Shown: one piece after another, positions 1 to 7,708 of the stretch | Position numbering within the stretch: the first letter of the stretch is position 1 | Layout: each line of letters starts with the position of its first letter | NCBI GenBank assembly: GCA_028281665.1 | Contig: JANQJK010000026.1 | Coordinates: 186,001-250,000 of the forward strand | DNA: 64,000 nucleotides | DNA from: Hyphococcus sp. | Lineage (GTDB): Bacteria; Pseudomonadota; Alphaproteobacteria; Caulobacterales; Parvularculaceae | Reading direction: 5' to 3' | Position numbers and translations under genes: made by a program | Notes under the pieces: model-generated | The model's input: the letters and a program-made list of their open reading frames with translations, nothing else | The model's database searches: none | Told to the model about the DNA's origin: nothing

Positions 1-267
1 TATCAAGATGATTTTTTTTCTAATCCAGCGAATGATTTGAGGTTTCAGTTGCCAGGCTACGGCCTGCTAAGTGCAAACGTTAGGTACACCGCGCCGAGTG
101 GCCGTTGGTCGATAGCTGCTTATGGCAAGAATCTGACTGACAAGGAATATTTTTCACAGGCGCTAAACTTCACCGACATTGTGTTAGGATTTGCGCAGGG
201 AACGCCTGGGCGGGGAATCGAAGGCGGCGCCACGCTTACAATAAAGTTTGGTGATACTTCAGACTAG
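1..267 (+). CDS. TonB-dependent receptor, C-terminal fragment (cut by window edge)
   Basis: The reading frame is open from the first base and stops at 265-267, so only the last 88 residues or so of an outer-membrane receptor are present. The fragment shows the late beta-barrel pattern of TonB-dependent receptors: an aromatic/glycine strand (LPGYGLLSANVRY), then the hallmark turn YGKNLTDKEYF, then a final alternating strand (TLTIKF). These receptors import siderophores, glycans or other large nutrients. Receptors usually end on the terminal Phe of the last strand; here five extra residues (GDTSD) follow it. The substrate cannot be told, although the hydrolase and sulfatase downstream suggest a sulfated organic compound. 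Confidence 0.8.
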   Translation, partial: YQDDFFSNPANDLRFQLPGYGLLSANVRYTAPSGRWSIAAYGKNLTDKEYFSQALNFTDIVLGFAQGTPGRGIEGGATLTIKFGDTSD

Positions 268-377
268 CAAATGACGCACTATTAGGCGAAATCGGCAATT
301 TCCTCCCGGCGCCAATTTCGCTTATTCTTCGTTCAGGCATTTGAGTGAACTAACGTAAAAAAAGTGAGCTGGATCGT

Positions 378-1319
378 ATGCGCGCAGAGTTTAAGTTGGT
401 TGCATTGTTGCCTATGCTCTACGGGTGCCAAACCGAATTGGCGGTGCATGATCCGAAGTCGATACCCATAGCTGATTTTTTTGCGCCAATAGATGCGCCG
501 TACCGCGAGTTTAAGAATTCTGATAGCCATATAATAGGCGCCTATCTGTTGAACAATGAGCATAGCGACGATCTGTACGTTCTTGTTCATGGCTGGATGT
601 GCGACGCGCGCTACTGGAATTCGCAGCTTCCGGTGCTTTCCAGTTTTGGAGACGTCGCCGCTGTTGATCTGCCGGGGCACGGTGAAGTGGTGGCTGGCTC
701 TCGCGAGGAGTATTCTATAGATCAGTATGCAAATGATCTGAATCTTCTAATTAACTCGTTAAAAAGTAACAGCCTTGCAAACTCCGTTACGGTCATCGGA
801 CATTCGATGGGCGGGTATGTAGGCGTTGTCGCAGCCGCTAAAGCGGAAAGCATAATTGACCATGTGGTTGTTGTTGATTCCGGAAAGTACAAGAACGCCA
901 ACAAAAGGGGAATGACGGATGAAGAAAGCAAGGCGAGCTTAGAGGCGCTGCGATTGAACTTTCTTGAAGCAATGAAGACGGAATACCGCCAGCGATTCTT
1001 TCCGGTGAATGCAGATTATCAACTTGTCACCAATATTATTGAGGACATGGCGGAGGGCCCAAGTCAAATTGCGCTTGAGTTGGCAAATGATATGAACACA
1101 CTACCGAATGACGTAGGCCTGAAAAGCGCCCAACAAAAAGCTGCGATTAGTTTCATCAATAGCGACTATGCGCCGGTCGATGGCGTTGCAATTATCGATC
1201 GTGCGCCGAGTGCAAAATTTTATACGTTGAATGGAACGGGCCACTTCCCGATGCTCGAGGACTCATTGCAGTTCAATGAAAGCCTGATTTCGGCAATTTC
1301 TCATTTTGAGAAGGAATAG
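378..1319 (+). CDS. alpha/beta-fold hydrolase, putative lipoprotein
   Basis: A 313-residue alpha/beta hydrolase. The N-terminus is a short hydrophobic stretch ending in LYGC (Cys17), an acceptable lipobox, so the protein is probably lipid-anchored in the envelope. The oxyanion-hole segment is LVHGW (residues 69-73), the nucleophile elbow is GHSMGG (Ser143), and the likely catalytic His is in GTGHFP (His289). The substrate is unknown; esters or lactones are possible. It lies 110 bases after the receptor end and 45 bases before the sulfatase, in the same direction, so the three may be co-expressed. The local sequence is AT-richer than the later part of the window, which suggests acquisition by transfer. 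Confidence 0.8.
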   Translation: MRAEFKLVALLPMLYGCQTELAVHDPKSIPIADFFAPIDAPYREFKNSDSHIIGAYLLNNEHSDDLYVLVHGWMCDARYWNSQLPVLSSFGDVAAVDLPGHGEVVAGSREEYSIDQYANDLNLLINSLKSNSLANSVTVIGHSMGGYVGVVAAAKAESIIDHVVVVDSGKYKNANKRGMTDEESKASLEALRLNFLEAMKTEYRQRFFPVNADYQLVTNIIEDMAEGPSQIALELANDMNTLPNDVGLKSAQQKAAISFINSDYAPVDGVAIIDRAPSAKFYTLNGTGHFPMLEDSLQFNESLISAISHFEKE

Positions 1320-1364
1320 CGAAAGAAACACAGCCTTTTGTGAGTTCGAAAAAATGGTGACCGC

Positions 1365-2828
1365 GTGAAGATTCAACGAAGAAAGGTCCTTGGCGTTGCC
1401 GCGGCCGCCCCTGTAATTGGAGCAACAAAATCGTTGGCGCGCAGACCGAAAACAAAGCGAAAACCTAATATCGTAATGATCGTCGTTGATGACATGCGTC
1501 ATGACGAGTGGAGTGGCGGCGGCCATCCTTATCTGCAAACGCCGGCATTGGATGCACTGGCGAGCAATGGGACAGTATTTGAAAACGCCTATCATGCAAC
1601 GCCATTATGTTCGCCAAATCGCGCATGCCTGCTAACAGGCCAATATGCCTCCCGGCACGGTATTATTGATAATTCGGCGAGAACCGCTGCAAGCCGGCAA
1701 TTAGATTTGATTTCTGTGCAATTACAGAAGAATGGCTATCGAACCGCCCACATTGGCAAATGGCATATGGGGAATGATCCAACGCCTCGTCCAGGTTACG
1801 ACTACTGGGTCTGTCTTCCCGGCCAAGGCAAAGCAAATAATTCGCCAATTTTCGAGAATGGAAAGATTGAGTTGTCGAAGGGGCATGTCACAGACGTTTT
1901 GACTGATAGGGCTATTCGGTTTGTCGAGAATGCAGATGAACGACCGTTTTTTTGCTATATTGGACACAAGGCAATCCATCCGGATGTGCAGCAGTTAGAC
2001 GATGGCGGAGTCGATTTTGACGCTGGCTCCGAATTCAGACCAGCGCCGAGGCATTTTGGTCGATACAATGGAAAATCGTTTCCTCGTGCAACCTCGTTTG
2101 GCGTTCCCGAAGACAGAACCAAGCCTGTTGTTAGGCGATTGCTGTCGATAAAGGACAGTCCAGAGATAAAGAGTATGTGGAAGGCGTTCCTGGATCCGCT
2201 CACATCCGACCACACCATACAGCGACGCGCCGAAATGATGTTAGCTGTTGATGAGGGGATCGGCAGACTGGTAGGTGCGGTGAGGAAAAGTGGGGATTTG
2301 GAAAATACGATATTCATCCTTACTAGCGATAACGGATATTTCTTTGGCGAGCACGGCCTGAGTATTGAGCGTCGTCTCCCGTACCAGGAAGCAATTCGGG
2401 CGCCGTTGATTGTTTCTGGCGCAAATGTTCAAAAAGGGCCGATCGACAGGGGGGTCGTTTCGTCAATCGACATCCCGGCTACAATTTTGGATTTAGCAGG
2501 GTGTTCGATACCCAATACTGTTCAGGGCGTATCCGTTAGATCAACATTAACTCGTGGCGCTCGACTATCCCGAAAAGCCGCTTATGTTGAATATTATAGC
2601 CATGAAATTCCGATGCCGTGGACAGTTGGCCTGGATTATCGTTGCTTGATTGACGACAAGTACAAGTTGATTGTCTGGCTACACCATGAAGGCGTCGATG
2701 AATTGTATAATATAAAAAAAGATCCAAATGAGATGAATAATATCATTCAGGATCCGCGTTATGCCAACATGTTGGCAAGAATGCGCGCACGGTTAAGGGC
2801 GGAAACAGCACTGGCGTTTGACATTTAG
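1365..2828 (+). CDS. sulfatase, Tat-exported (arylsulfatase/formylglycine family)
   Basis: A 487-residue type I sulfatase that would hydrolyse sulfate esters in the periplasm. The metal-binding VDD (residues 41-43) lies near the N-terminus, and the CxPxR signature is CSPNR with Cys82 (to be converted to formylglycine) and Arg86, followed by TGQYASRHG. A second metal pair, SDNG (Asp322, Asn323), lies in the C-terminal half. The first residues (QRRKVLGVAAAAP) form a twin-arginine signal. The start is a GTG at 1365; the only nearby ATG (1354) is in another frame and stops after three codons. Maturation needs an anaerobic or FGE-type maturase not seen here. It is probably part of a small sulfated-substrate module with its upstream neighbours. 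Confidence 0.88.
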   Translation: MKIQRRKVLGVAAAAPVIGATKSLARRPKTKRKPNIVMIVVDDMRHDEWSGGGHPYLQTPALDALASNGTVFENAYHATPLCSPNRACLLTGQYASRHGIIDNSARTAASRQLDLISVQLQKNGYRTAHIGKWHMGNDPTPRPGYDYWVCLPGQGKANNSPIFENGKIELSKGHVTDVLTDRAIRFVENADERPFFCYIGHKAIHPDVQQLDDGGVDFDAGSEFRPAPRHFGRYNGKSFPRATSFGVPEDRTKPVVRRLLSIKDSPEIKSMWKAFLDPLTSDHTIQRRAEMMLAVDEGIGRLVGAVRKSGDLENTIFILTSDNGYFFGEHGLSIERRLPYQEAIRAPLIVSGANVQKGPIDRGVVSSIDIPATILDLAGCSIPNTVQGVSVRSTLTRGARLSRKAAYVEYYSHEIPMPWTVGLDYRCLIDDKYKLIVWLHHEGVDELYNIKKDPNEMNNIIQDPRYANMLARMRARLRAETALAFDI

Positions 2829-3222
2829 CGTACTCCGTTCTCGCGCCGCTGAAGTGGATAATAGATTTTCCGGAGCTTCTCAGATCCGCGGCGCAATCTT
2901 CAAGGGAAATCTCCGGGATGGCCGCTTGGGGACAGAGCTGTCTCATCGCTATCTCATCGTCCAATGTTTGCTTTCCACAAAAGCTAACACTGGGTGTTTG
3001 AGCGTTGGCGCTTGCGGAAAGCATTGAACTATAGCGTCGATTGCCATTTTGGTCAGCCAATGTCCGCTTTTCGACGGATCAAAGGATCGCCAAATCTTAA
3101 TTAGGTCTAATTTGAGGATCTTGGCGACCTAAACAGCTTAACCACCCAGTATTGCTGCGCACGCAGGTTGATATTTCTGCAACGCTAAATCGATCAAGCG
3201 CCCCATTTATGCGCGGAAAACC

Positions 3223-3250
3223 CCAATTTCGGGCGTTACACCGAAATTGG
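3223..3250. repeat. inverted repeat, 10-bp arms
   Basis: CCAATTTCGG at 3223-3232 is exactly complementary to CCGAAATTGG at 3241-3250, with an 8-base spacer. There is no run of T after either arm, so a simple rho-independent terminator is not clear. Its position beside the mobilisation genes also permits a role in relaxosome binding; that is inference only. Confidence 0.55.
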
Positions 3251-3333
3251 CCGTAATTTCCCGTAATCGCATCAGAATTCCCCAGTTAATCACAAATAAC
3301 CGCCAGTGACTAAGGCGCTCAGGTGATTCGATC

Positions 3334-3376
3334 ATCGACTTTGGAAGAAGCGAATTCACGCGGGACCAAAGTCGAT
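3334..3376. repeat. inverted repeat, 11-bp arms, at the end of the relaxase gene
   Basis: ATCGACTTTGG at 3334-3344 pairs perfectly with CCAAAGTCGAT at 3366-3376 across a 21-base loop. The inner arm ends 8 bases beyond the relaxase stop codon. It could be a terminator of the leftward mob genes, or an element boundary or nick-region repeat created where the relaxase was truncated. Confidence 0.55.
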
Positions 3377-3383
3377 CATGACC

Positions 3384-3956
3384 CTAACGAAAATACTTAC
3401 TGGCTAGGCGGTTATTCGGCACGGTCACATCTTTGCCAACGCGTTTTGCCTGCTGCCATTCGGCCAGCGTAAAGTTACGCGGGTCGCGCTGAGAAGGATC
3501 AACGAGACCGTGGGGCATCTGCCAGCCATGCTTGATATAGAGCTCCCTCGCGAGGGCGTTCAGTTTGCGTTTTGTGAAAGAGAGCTGGACGGCCTTCATT
3601 TCATCAGCTCTGATTCGGGACCAAACCACATGAGCGTGACGTCGGCCCTCTTTTTCGTGAAAGACAATGGCGCGAGGCTGCCCGGAAAGGCCCATTCGCT
3701 CTTCGGCTCTCTCAATCGCTGACTCAAAGGCTTCTGTACCGACCTGTTCCTGCTTAGGCGGATTAAGCGACAGCGAATACAGAAATTGCCTGCATTTGGC
3801 GCCGCGGCTAATTGCATAGGCTTCTGTTAACGCGCCCATCAGATCGTCGGACGCGAAACCCCGCAGCTCATGAACGTCCACGTGATCATTCTCTTCCTTC
3901 ATGAGGTGGAGTGCTAAGCCTTTGGCGCCGCCGCGCTGGTTGCCGACGAGGATCAT
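3384..3956 (-). CDS. truncated relaxase / mobilisation nuclease (N-terminal domain only)
   Basis: The 190-residue product matches the start of MobA/VirD2-type relaxases, which nick and covalently hold the oriT strand in conjugal mobilisation. The histidine-rich metal site is visible in HEKEGRRHAHVVWSRI, near residues 100-115. Known members continue well past the segment DPRNFTLAEWQQAKRVGKD; here the match ends about 17 residues later in an unrelated tail and a stop codon, so the C-terminal part has been lost. The ATG overlaps the mobC stop by four bases (ATGA), the normal coupled arrangement. It is probably a non-functional remnant, but nuclease activity cannot be excluded because the catalytic domain is largely intact. 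Confidence 0.8.
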   Translation of the reverse strand: MILVGNQRGGAKGLALHLMKEENDHVDVHELRGFASDDLMGALTEAYAISRGAKCRQFLYSLSLNPPKQEQVGTEAFESAIERAEERMGLSGQPRAIVFHEKEGRRHAHVVWSRIRADEMKAVQLSFTKRKLNALARELYIKHGWQMPHGLVDPSQRDPRNFTLAEWQQAKRVGKDVTVPNNRLASKYFR

Positions 3957-4408
3957 TGGTTTTTGACGCCCAAAGCTTCAATCAGCGTTCGCCGCATCCA
4001 GGATATGTCGCGGCACGCGGCGCGAAGTTCAGCCTCCAGGGCCGGCGTCACCGGTAAAGCGCCCATATAGGCCGCTTTGGCGATCTGGTTGAGGTTCGAC
4101 GCCGGCCGCGATTGACCGAGTGCTGCGAGAAGTTGCGCCGCAGTGGTTTGATCAACTGCAGGCGTGCGACGCCGTCGCTTGGGACGGGACTTAGATACTG
4201 CGGTTTTGTCGCCCAAAAGCTGGCGCCGAACATAATTGCTCAGGCTCTGATCGCCAGCGACGTTTTCGAGATAAGCCCGCTCAGTCTCATTGATCCGGAC
4301 CGAAAGCCGTGACCTGGCCGTGGACTTTCGGACCGTTTTGTTTCGCGCGGTCGAAAGGCTGGCGTCTGTAAATGCTGGGGTGACGCTTTCCCTTTCGGAC
4401 AGGCTCAT
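3953..4408 (-). CDS. mobC: MobC-like relaxosome accessory protein
   Basis: A 151-residue basic protein typical of plasmid mobilisation MobC. A ribbon-helix-helix-like DNA-binding segment (LSVRINETERAYLENVAG, about residues 34-51) is followed by LSNYVRRQLLG. The C-terminal half has the family motif SNLNQIAKAA and an Arg-rich helix. MobC binds oriT and helps the relaxase open the strands. A strong Shine-Dalgarno (GGAGG) lies 8 bases before the ATG. Its stop overlaps the relaxase start, and its own start overlaps the stop of a 43-codon ORF, so three genes are translationally coupled. It marks an integrated mobilisable plasmid or element. Confidence 0.82.
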   Translation of the reverse strand: MSLSERESVTPAFTDASLSTARNKTVRKSTARSRLSVRINETERAYLENVAGDQSLSNYVRRQLLGDKTAVSKSRPKRRRRTPAVDQTTAAQLLAALGQSRPASNLNQIAKAAYMGALPVTPALEAELRAACRDISWMRRTLIEALGVKNQ

Positions 4409-4536
4409 AGTTCAGGCCCTCCGAAATCGCTTGTGGAAAGAAGTTCTTCAACGCCCTCTGTATGTTGAAGCTGGCGCTCCCATTCCTCTAATATCTCAAA
4501 AATCTGGTTCGAGGTTTGTTCCTTGAGGCCCACCAT
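4405..4536 (-). CDS. small acidic ORF coupled to mobC (43 residues)
   Basis: An ATG at 4536 opens a 43-codon frame whose TGA overlaps the mobC ATG by four bases (ATGA), the same junction as between mobC and the relaxase. The predicted peptide is acidic and helical in its middle (IFEILEEWERQL), suggesting a short amphipathic or coiled-coil protein. An in-frame TGA lies directly before the ATG, so the frame cannot extend upstream; only a weak GAAG is seen as ribosome site. I recognise no family. The overlap and direction argue for a real gene or a coupling leader peptide; chance is possible at this length. Confidence 0.45.
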   Translation of the reverse strand: MVGLKEQTSNQIFEILEEWERQLQHTEGVEELLSTSDFGGPEL

Positions 4537-4779
4537 TCACTTCGACGCATTGATTGACCAATCGGCCTCCTCTAAGCGGGAGTCGGGTTTTTGTACTTGC
4601 GCACAGCAATGGCGCCGGCCTCGCGTATCATTTTTTCGCCTCCTGAAAATGCCGAATGGAGAAAAGCGCGATTAGCGTACAGAGTCATCATTCGGCGCCG
4701 AGCTATGTCAAAAGCACCGATGCGTTGCAGATCGCCCTGGACGTCGCGGGTGGTAGTGCAGCGCTCCCGGTAATTTTTA

Positions 4780-5039
4780 TGCGTGGGGGCGATCAGGCCG
4801 GCCACGCTTGGCGTGGCGCCGCGCCGGTGATCGTCGCGCCTGGTTTCCGGTCTTCTTGCCGTCGGAGCAAAGCAGCCGGTCGCTGCGCGCGCTTGTGCTG
4901 CCAGATGTCGTGCCCGAACCCGGCGCGGTTAGGGCGGCCTGAGGAGCACGCATCGCTTGCCCTTGAGATGTGCCGCAACGCATATTTCAATGAAGAAGAC
5001 ATGCGTATTGACGGCGGCATCCCCATGGCCCCGCGATAG
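4780..5039 (+). pseudogene. SDR 3-hydroxyacyl-CoA dehydrogenase-like gene, degenerate 3' third
   Basis: The frame ending at 5039 finishes in ARLGRPEEHASLALEMCRN, then AYFNEEDMRIDGGIPMAPR. This is the characteristic C-terminus of type-2 3-hydroxyacyl-CoA dehydrogenases of the short-chain dehydrogenase family. An upstream segment ending VIVAPGF resembles the conserved IAPG region. Between them the reading frame appears to slip, and no Rossmann glycine motif or YxxxK active site exists upstream, so about two thirds of the gene is missing. The stop codon is 9 bases before the next gene, and that gene's Shine-Dalgarno (AGGAG) overlaps it, as in an old operon. Bases 4537-4779, to the mob genes, hold nothing I recognise. 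Confidence 0.7.
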
Positions 5040-5048
5040 GAGAAGCTA

Positions 5049-6179
5049 ATGGCCGGTCCCCTTGACGGCATTCGTATTGTTGAGTTTGCCGGGATCGGTC
5101 CCGGACCTTTCTGCGCCATGATGCTCGCCGATCACGGCGCGGAAGTGATCCGCATTGATCGGGTCGGGGGGCGGCTCAACAAGAAAGAGACCTTGCTGCG
5201 CTCGCGCAAATCCATCGCCCTTGATCTGAAAAGTGAGGAGGCCGTCCGCATCGCCCGCGATCTCGTCAAAACGGCCGATGGTCTTATCGAAGGGTTTCGT
5301 CCGGGCGTGATGGAGCGCATGGGCCTTGGGCCCGATGTTCTCCTGGGCGATAACGGCAGGCTCGTTTACGGCCGCATGACCGGCTGGGGACAAACCGGCC
5401 CTTACGCCCATGCAGCGGGTCACGACATTAATTACATCTCCCTGTCTGGAGCGTTGCACACCTGCGGGCGCGCCGGCGAGAAGCCGACGCCGCCGGTGAA
5501 TTATCTGGGCGATTTCGGCGGGGGCGGGTTGATGCTGGCCTTCGGTATGGTGAGCGCACTGTTGGCGGTGAAAGGCGGCGCGAAGGGCCAGGTGATTGAT
5601 TGCGCCATGACGGAAGGCTCGGCCATGATCGCTGGCATGATTTACGGCATGCTGGCGGACGGCTTGTGGCGTGATGAGCCCGGCGTTAACGTAATCGACA
5701 CCGGCGCGCATTTTTACGATACCTACGAAACGAGCGACGGCAAGTGGATTTCCGTCGGCGCTATTGAGCCGCAGTTTTACGCATTGTTTCGGGAGAAGCT
5801 CGGTCTGGAAGATGATGCCGAATTCGACCCGCAATTGGACTTCGGACGCTGGTCGTCGCTGAAGAAGAAACTGACAGCAATATTCAGGTCTCGTACGCGT
5901 GACGCGTGGTGTGAGCTGCTGGAGACGACGGACGTCTGCTTCGCGCCGGTGTTGAGCCTCACCGAGGCGCCGCAACACCCGCATAATGTCGAGCGCGCGG
6001 CCTTTGTCGATGTAGGCGGCGTCACTCAGCCGGGACCGGCGCCGCGCTATTCGGAAACCCACACGGACAAGCCGGCGCCGCCGCCGGATGTCGGCGCGGA
6101 CACCGAGAGTCTGCTCTCAGCGATTGGTTACGATGCTGAGGAGATTGGAAAACTGAAAACAGACAAAGTGATCGGATAA
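5049..6179 (+). CDS. CaiB/BaiF CoA-transferase family, alpha-methylacyl-CoA racemase-like
   Basis: A 376-residue class III CoA-transferase-fold protein that most resembles alpha-methylacyl-CoA racemase, which interconverts (R)- and (S)-2-methylacyl-CoA so that branched or sterol side chains can enter beta-oxidation. The racemase hallmarks are all seen: GPGPFCAMMLADHGAEV near the N-terminus, GHDINYISLSG with His125/Asp126, LGDFGGGG with Asp155, and GAIEPQFY with Glu240, the expected catalytic set. The length is normal. It is the intact partner of the SDR remnant directly upstream (AGGAG ribosome site 7 bases before the ATG). A general CoA-transferase role is the alternative, but the DINY and AIEPQFY motifs favour the racemase. 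Confidence 0.85.
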   Translation: MAGPLDGIRIVEFAGIGPGPFCAMMLADHGAEVIRIDRVGGRLNKKETLLRSRKSIALDLKSEEAVRIARDLVKTADGLIEGFRPGVMERMGLGPDVLLGDNGRLVYGRMTGWGQTGPYAHAAGHDINYISLSGALHTCGRAGEKPTPPVNYLGDFGGGGLMLAFGMVSALLAVKGGAKGQVIDCAMTEGSAMIAGMIYGMLADGLWRDEPGVNVIDTGAHFYDTYETSDGKWISVGAIEPQFYALFREKLGLEDDAEFDPQLDFGRWSSLKKKLTAIFRSRTRDAWCELLETTDVCFAPVLSLTEAPQHPHNVERAAFVDVGGVTQPGPAPRYSETHTDKPAPPPDVGADTESLLSAIGYDAEEIGKLKTDKVIG

Positions 6180-6289
6180 ACGTCCGAATTCGCGCCTGTC
6201 TCTGTCGGCGGGAATGGAAAATGCCCGTTGATATTTGAAAACCGCTCCAAAGCGTTATTAGCTGCTATAATGAGAGTAACGAATTTTGT

Positions 6290-6361
6290 GCGCCGAACAT
6301 CCGGGATCCGATGGCTGAGGCGCTGCGCAATAAATGGGGTTTTGACGGTGTTGTCATTTAG
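6290..6361 (+). pseudogene. possible glycoside hydrolase family 3 fragment in a 311-base gap
   Basis: One frame of the gap 6180-6490 reads RDPMAEALRNKWGFDGVVI and then a TAG at 6359-6361. WGFDGVV is a very characteristic stretch of family 3 beta-glucosidases, where it directly precedes the catalytic-loop SDW. The continuation beyond the stop (GWLSAVLGQYSDCN) is loosely compatible with the same family, where GW/DW and a Cys follow. No start codon or remaining domain exists, so this would be a small gene fossil. The rest of the gap shows nothing I can name and presumably carries the promoter of the downstream reductase. Confidence 0.4.
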
Positions 6362-6490
6362 GGCTGGCTTTCGGCGGTGCTCGGCCAGTATTCTGACTGC
6401 AATCGAAAACAGCGGCCCGTCCCGTGAATTCACGTTGCGCAAATAGGCGGGCGTTAAGATCGAAAAAATTGAAAGAAAAATGGGAAGAAC

Positions 6491-7708
6491 ATGAGCGAGA
6501 AAGCCGTTATTATCGGCGCCGGACAAGCCGGCGCCCAGGCCGCTGTTTCATTGCGACAGGCAAAGTTTGACGGCGATATTGTCATTATTGGCGAGGAGGA
6601 CGCGCTCCCTTATCAAAGACCGCCGCTTTCCAAAGCTTATTTGAAGGGTGAACTGGATGTTGAGCGGCTTTATCTGCGGCCGCGCAATTTTTATGATGCG
6701 CAAAACATACAGCTTTGTTTGGATGATCGCACAGCGCAGATCGATCGAGACCGCAAAGTCGTCACGACGGCGTCCGGCCGCGAATATTCCTATACGAAGC
6801 TTTTGTTGGCCACAGGCGCGCCGCCGCGACGGCTCGATTGCGCCGGAGGCGCTCTCGGCGGCGTATACTATCTAAGGACACTGCGCGACGCTGATACACT
6901 CCGTAGCATTCTGACGGCGGAGGGTAAGGTTGTCATAATCGGCGCTGGCTACATCGGATTGGAAGTCGCGGCGGTGGCGCGACAGGCTGGCCGCGACGTT
7001 ACGGTTGTTGAGCTCGCCGATCGCGTGCTGGCGCGGGTGGCGAGCGCGCCCGTTTCGGATTTTTATCAACGCCTGCATAAGGATGCCGGCGTTGAGTTTT
7101 TGTTCGGCGAGCGGGCAGAGGCGTTTCTCGGAGCGTCGGAAGTGGAATCGGTAGAGCTTGCAAGCGCGAAGTCGCTATCATGTGCGGCGGCGCTGATCGG
7201 CATTGGGGCGCTTCCGGATGTCGAGATCGCCAAGTCGGCCGGCCTGGAAATTGACAACGGTATTGTTGTTGACGATCACGCGCGCACAAGCGACCCATCC
7301 ATCTGGGCTGCGGGAGATTGCACTAATTTTCCGTCGCCGCGTTATGGACGGCGCATGCGTCTTGAGTCAGTACCGAATGCGATTGAGCAGGCGAAGGCGG
7401 CGGCGGCGAACATGGCGGGAGGCGATGTCGTGTACGATGCACTGCCATGGTTCTGGTCCGATCAGTATGACGTGAAGTTACAGACTGTCGGTCTGAGCGA
7501 AGGGCATGACAACTTAGTGGTGCGCGGACAGCCTGGCGAAAAGAAGATGTCTGTCTGGTATCTGAAGGAGGGCGCGGTTTTGGCAGTGGACGCCATAAAC
7601 GACCCGGCGGCCTTCGCGATTGGAAAGAAAGTCATTCTTGACGGTAAACAGGTGACTGCATCGGCGCTCGGTGACGTGAACGCGGATCTCAAAGCGTTGA
7701 TCTCTTAA
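6491..7708 (+). CDS. FAD-dependent ferredoxin/rubredoxin reductase
   Basis: A 405-residue two-dinucleotide-binding flavoprotein of the putidaredoxin-reductase type, which passes electrons from NAD(P)H to a [2Fe-2S] ferredoxin or rubredoxin. The FAD-binding GAGQAG is at residues 9-14, the QRPPLSKAYL segment at about 42-51, ATGA at 107-110, the NAD-binding GAGYIG at 151-156 followed by an acidic strand end (VVE), and the second FAD motif WAAGDC at about 271-276. The C-terminal reductase domain has the usual PWFWSDQYDVKLQ. Such enzymes often serve cytochrome P450s or ring-hydroxylating oxygenases, but neither is in the window. The neighbouring racemase gene suggests a lipid-oxidation setting; that link is inference. 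Confidence 0.87.
   Translation: MSEKAVIIGAGQAGAQAAVSLRQAKFDGDIVIIGEEDALPYQRPPLSKAYLKGELDVERLYLRPRNFYDAQNIQLCLDDRTAQIDRDRKVVTTASGREYSYTKLLLATGAPPRRLDCAGGALGGVYYLRTLRDADTLRSILTAEGKVVIIGAGYIGLEVAAVARQAGRDVTVVELADRVLARVASAPVSDFYQRLHKDAGVEFLFGERAEAFLGASEVESVELASAKSLSCAAALIGIGALPDVEIAKSAGLEIDNGIVVDDHARTSDPSIWAAGDCTNFPSPRYGRRMRLESVPNAIEQAKAAAANMAGGDVVYDALPWFWSDQYDVKLQTVGLSEGHDNLVVRGQPGEKKMSVWYLKEGAVLAVDAINDPAAFAIGKKVILDGKQVTASALGDVNADLKALIS

Larger units (their letters stand above)
2829..3383. other. non-coding gap between convergent sulfatase and relaxase genes
   Basis: About 555 bases without a convincing gene on either strand. Short open frames here have no recognisable family and no good ribosome-binding site. 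The right half is AT-rich and holds two perfect inverted repeats (listed separately), which might be terminators for the converging genes or leftovers of the mobile element. Confidence 0.6.

Noticed and set aside
2818..3060. Possible transposase or small gene after the sulfatase
   Set aside because: Both strands have short open frames, but none shows a DDE motif, a ribosome site or terminal inverted repeats of an insertion sequence.
5046..6062. 338-codon open frame on the minus strand
   Set aside because: It lies wholly antisense to the racemase gene, whose catalytic motifs are intact, and its translation is Arg/His/Ala-rich with no domain. Such frames arise from GC-rich codon bias.
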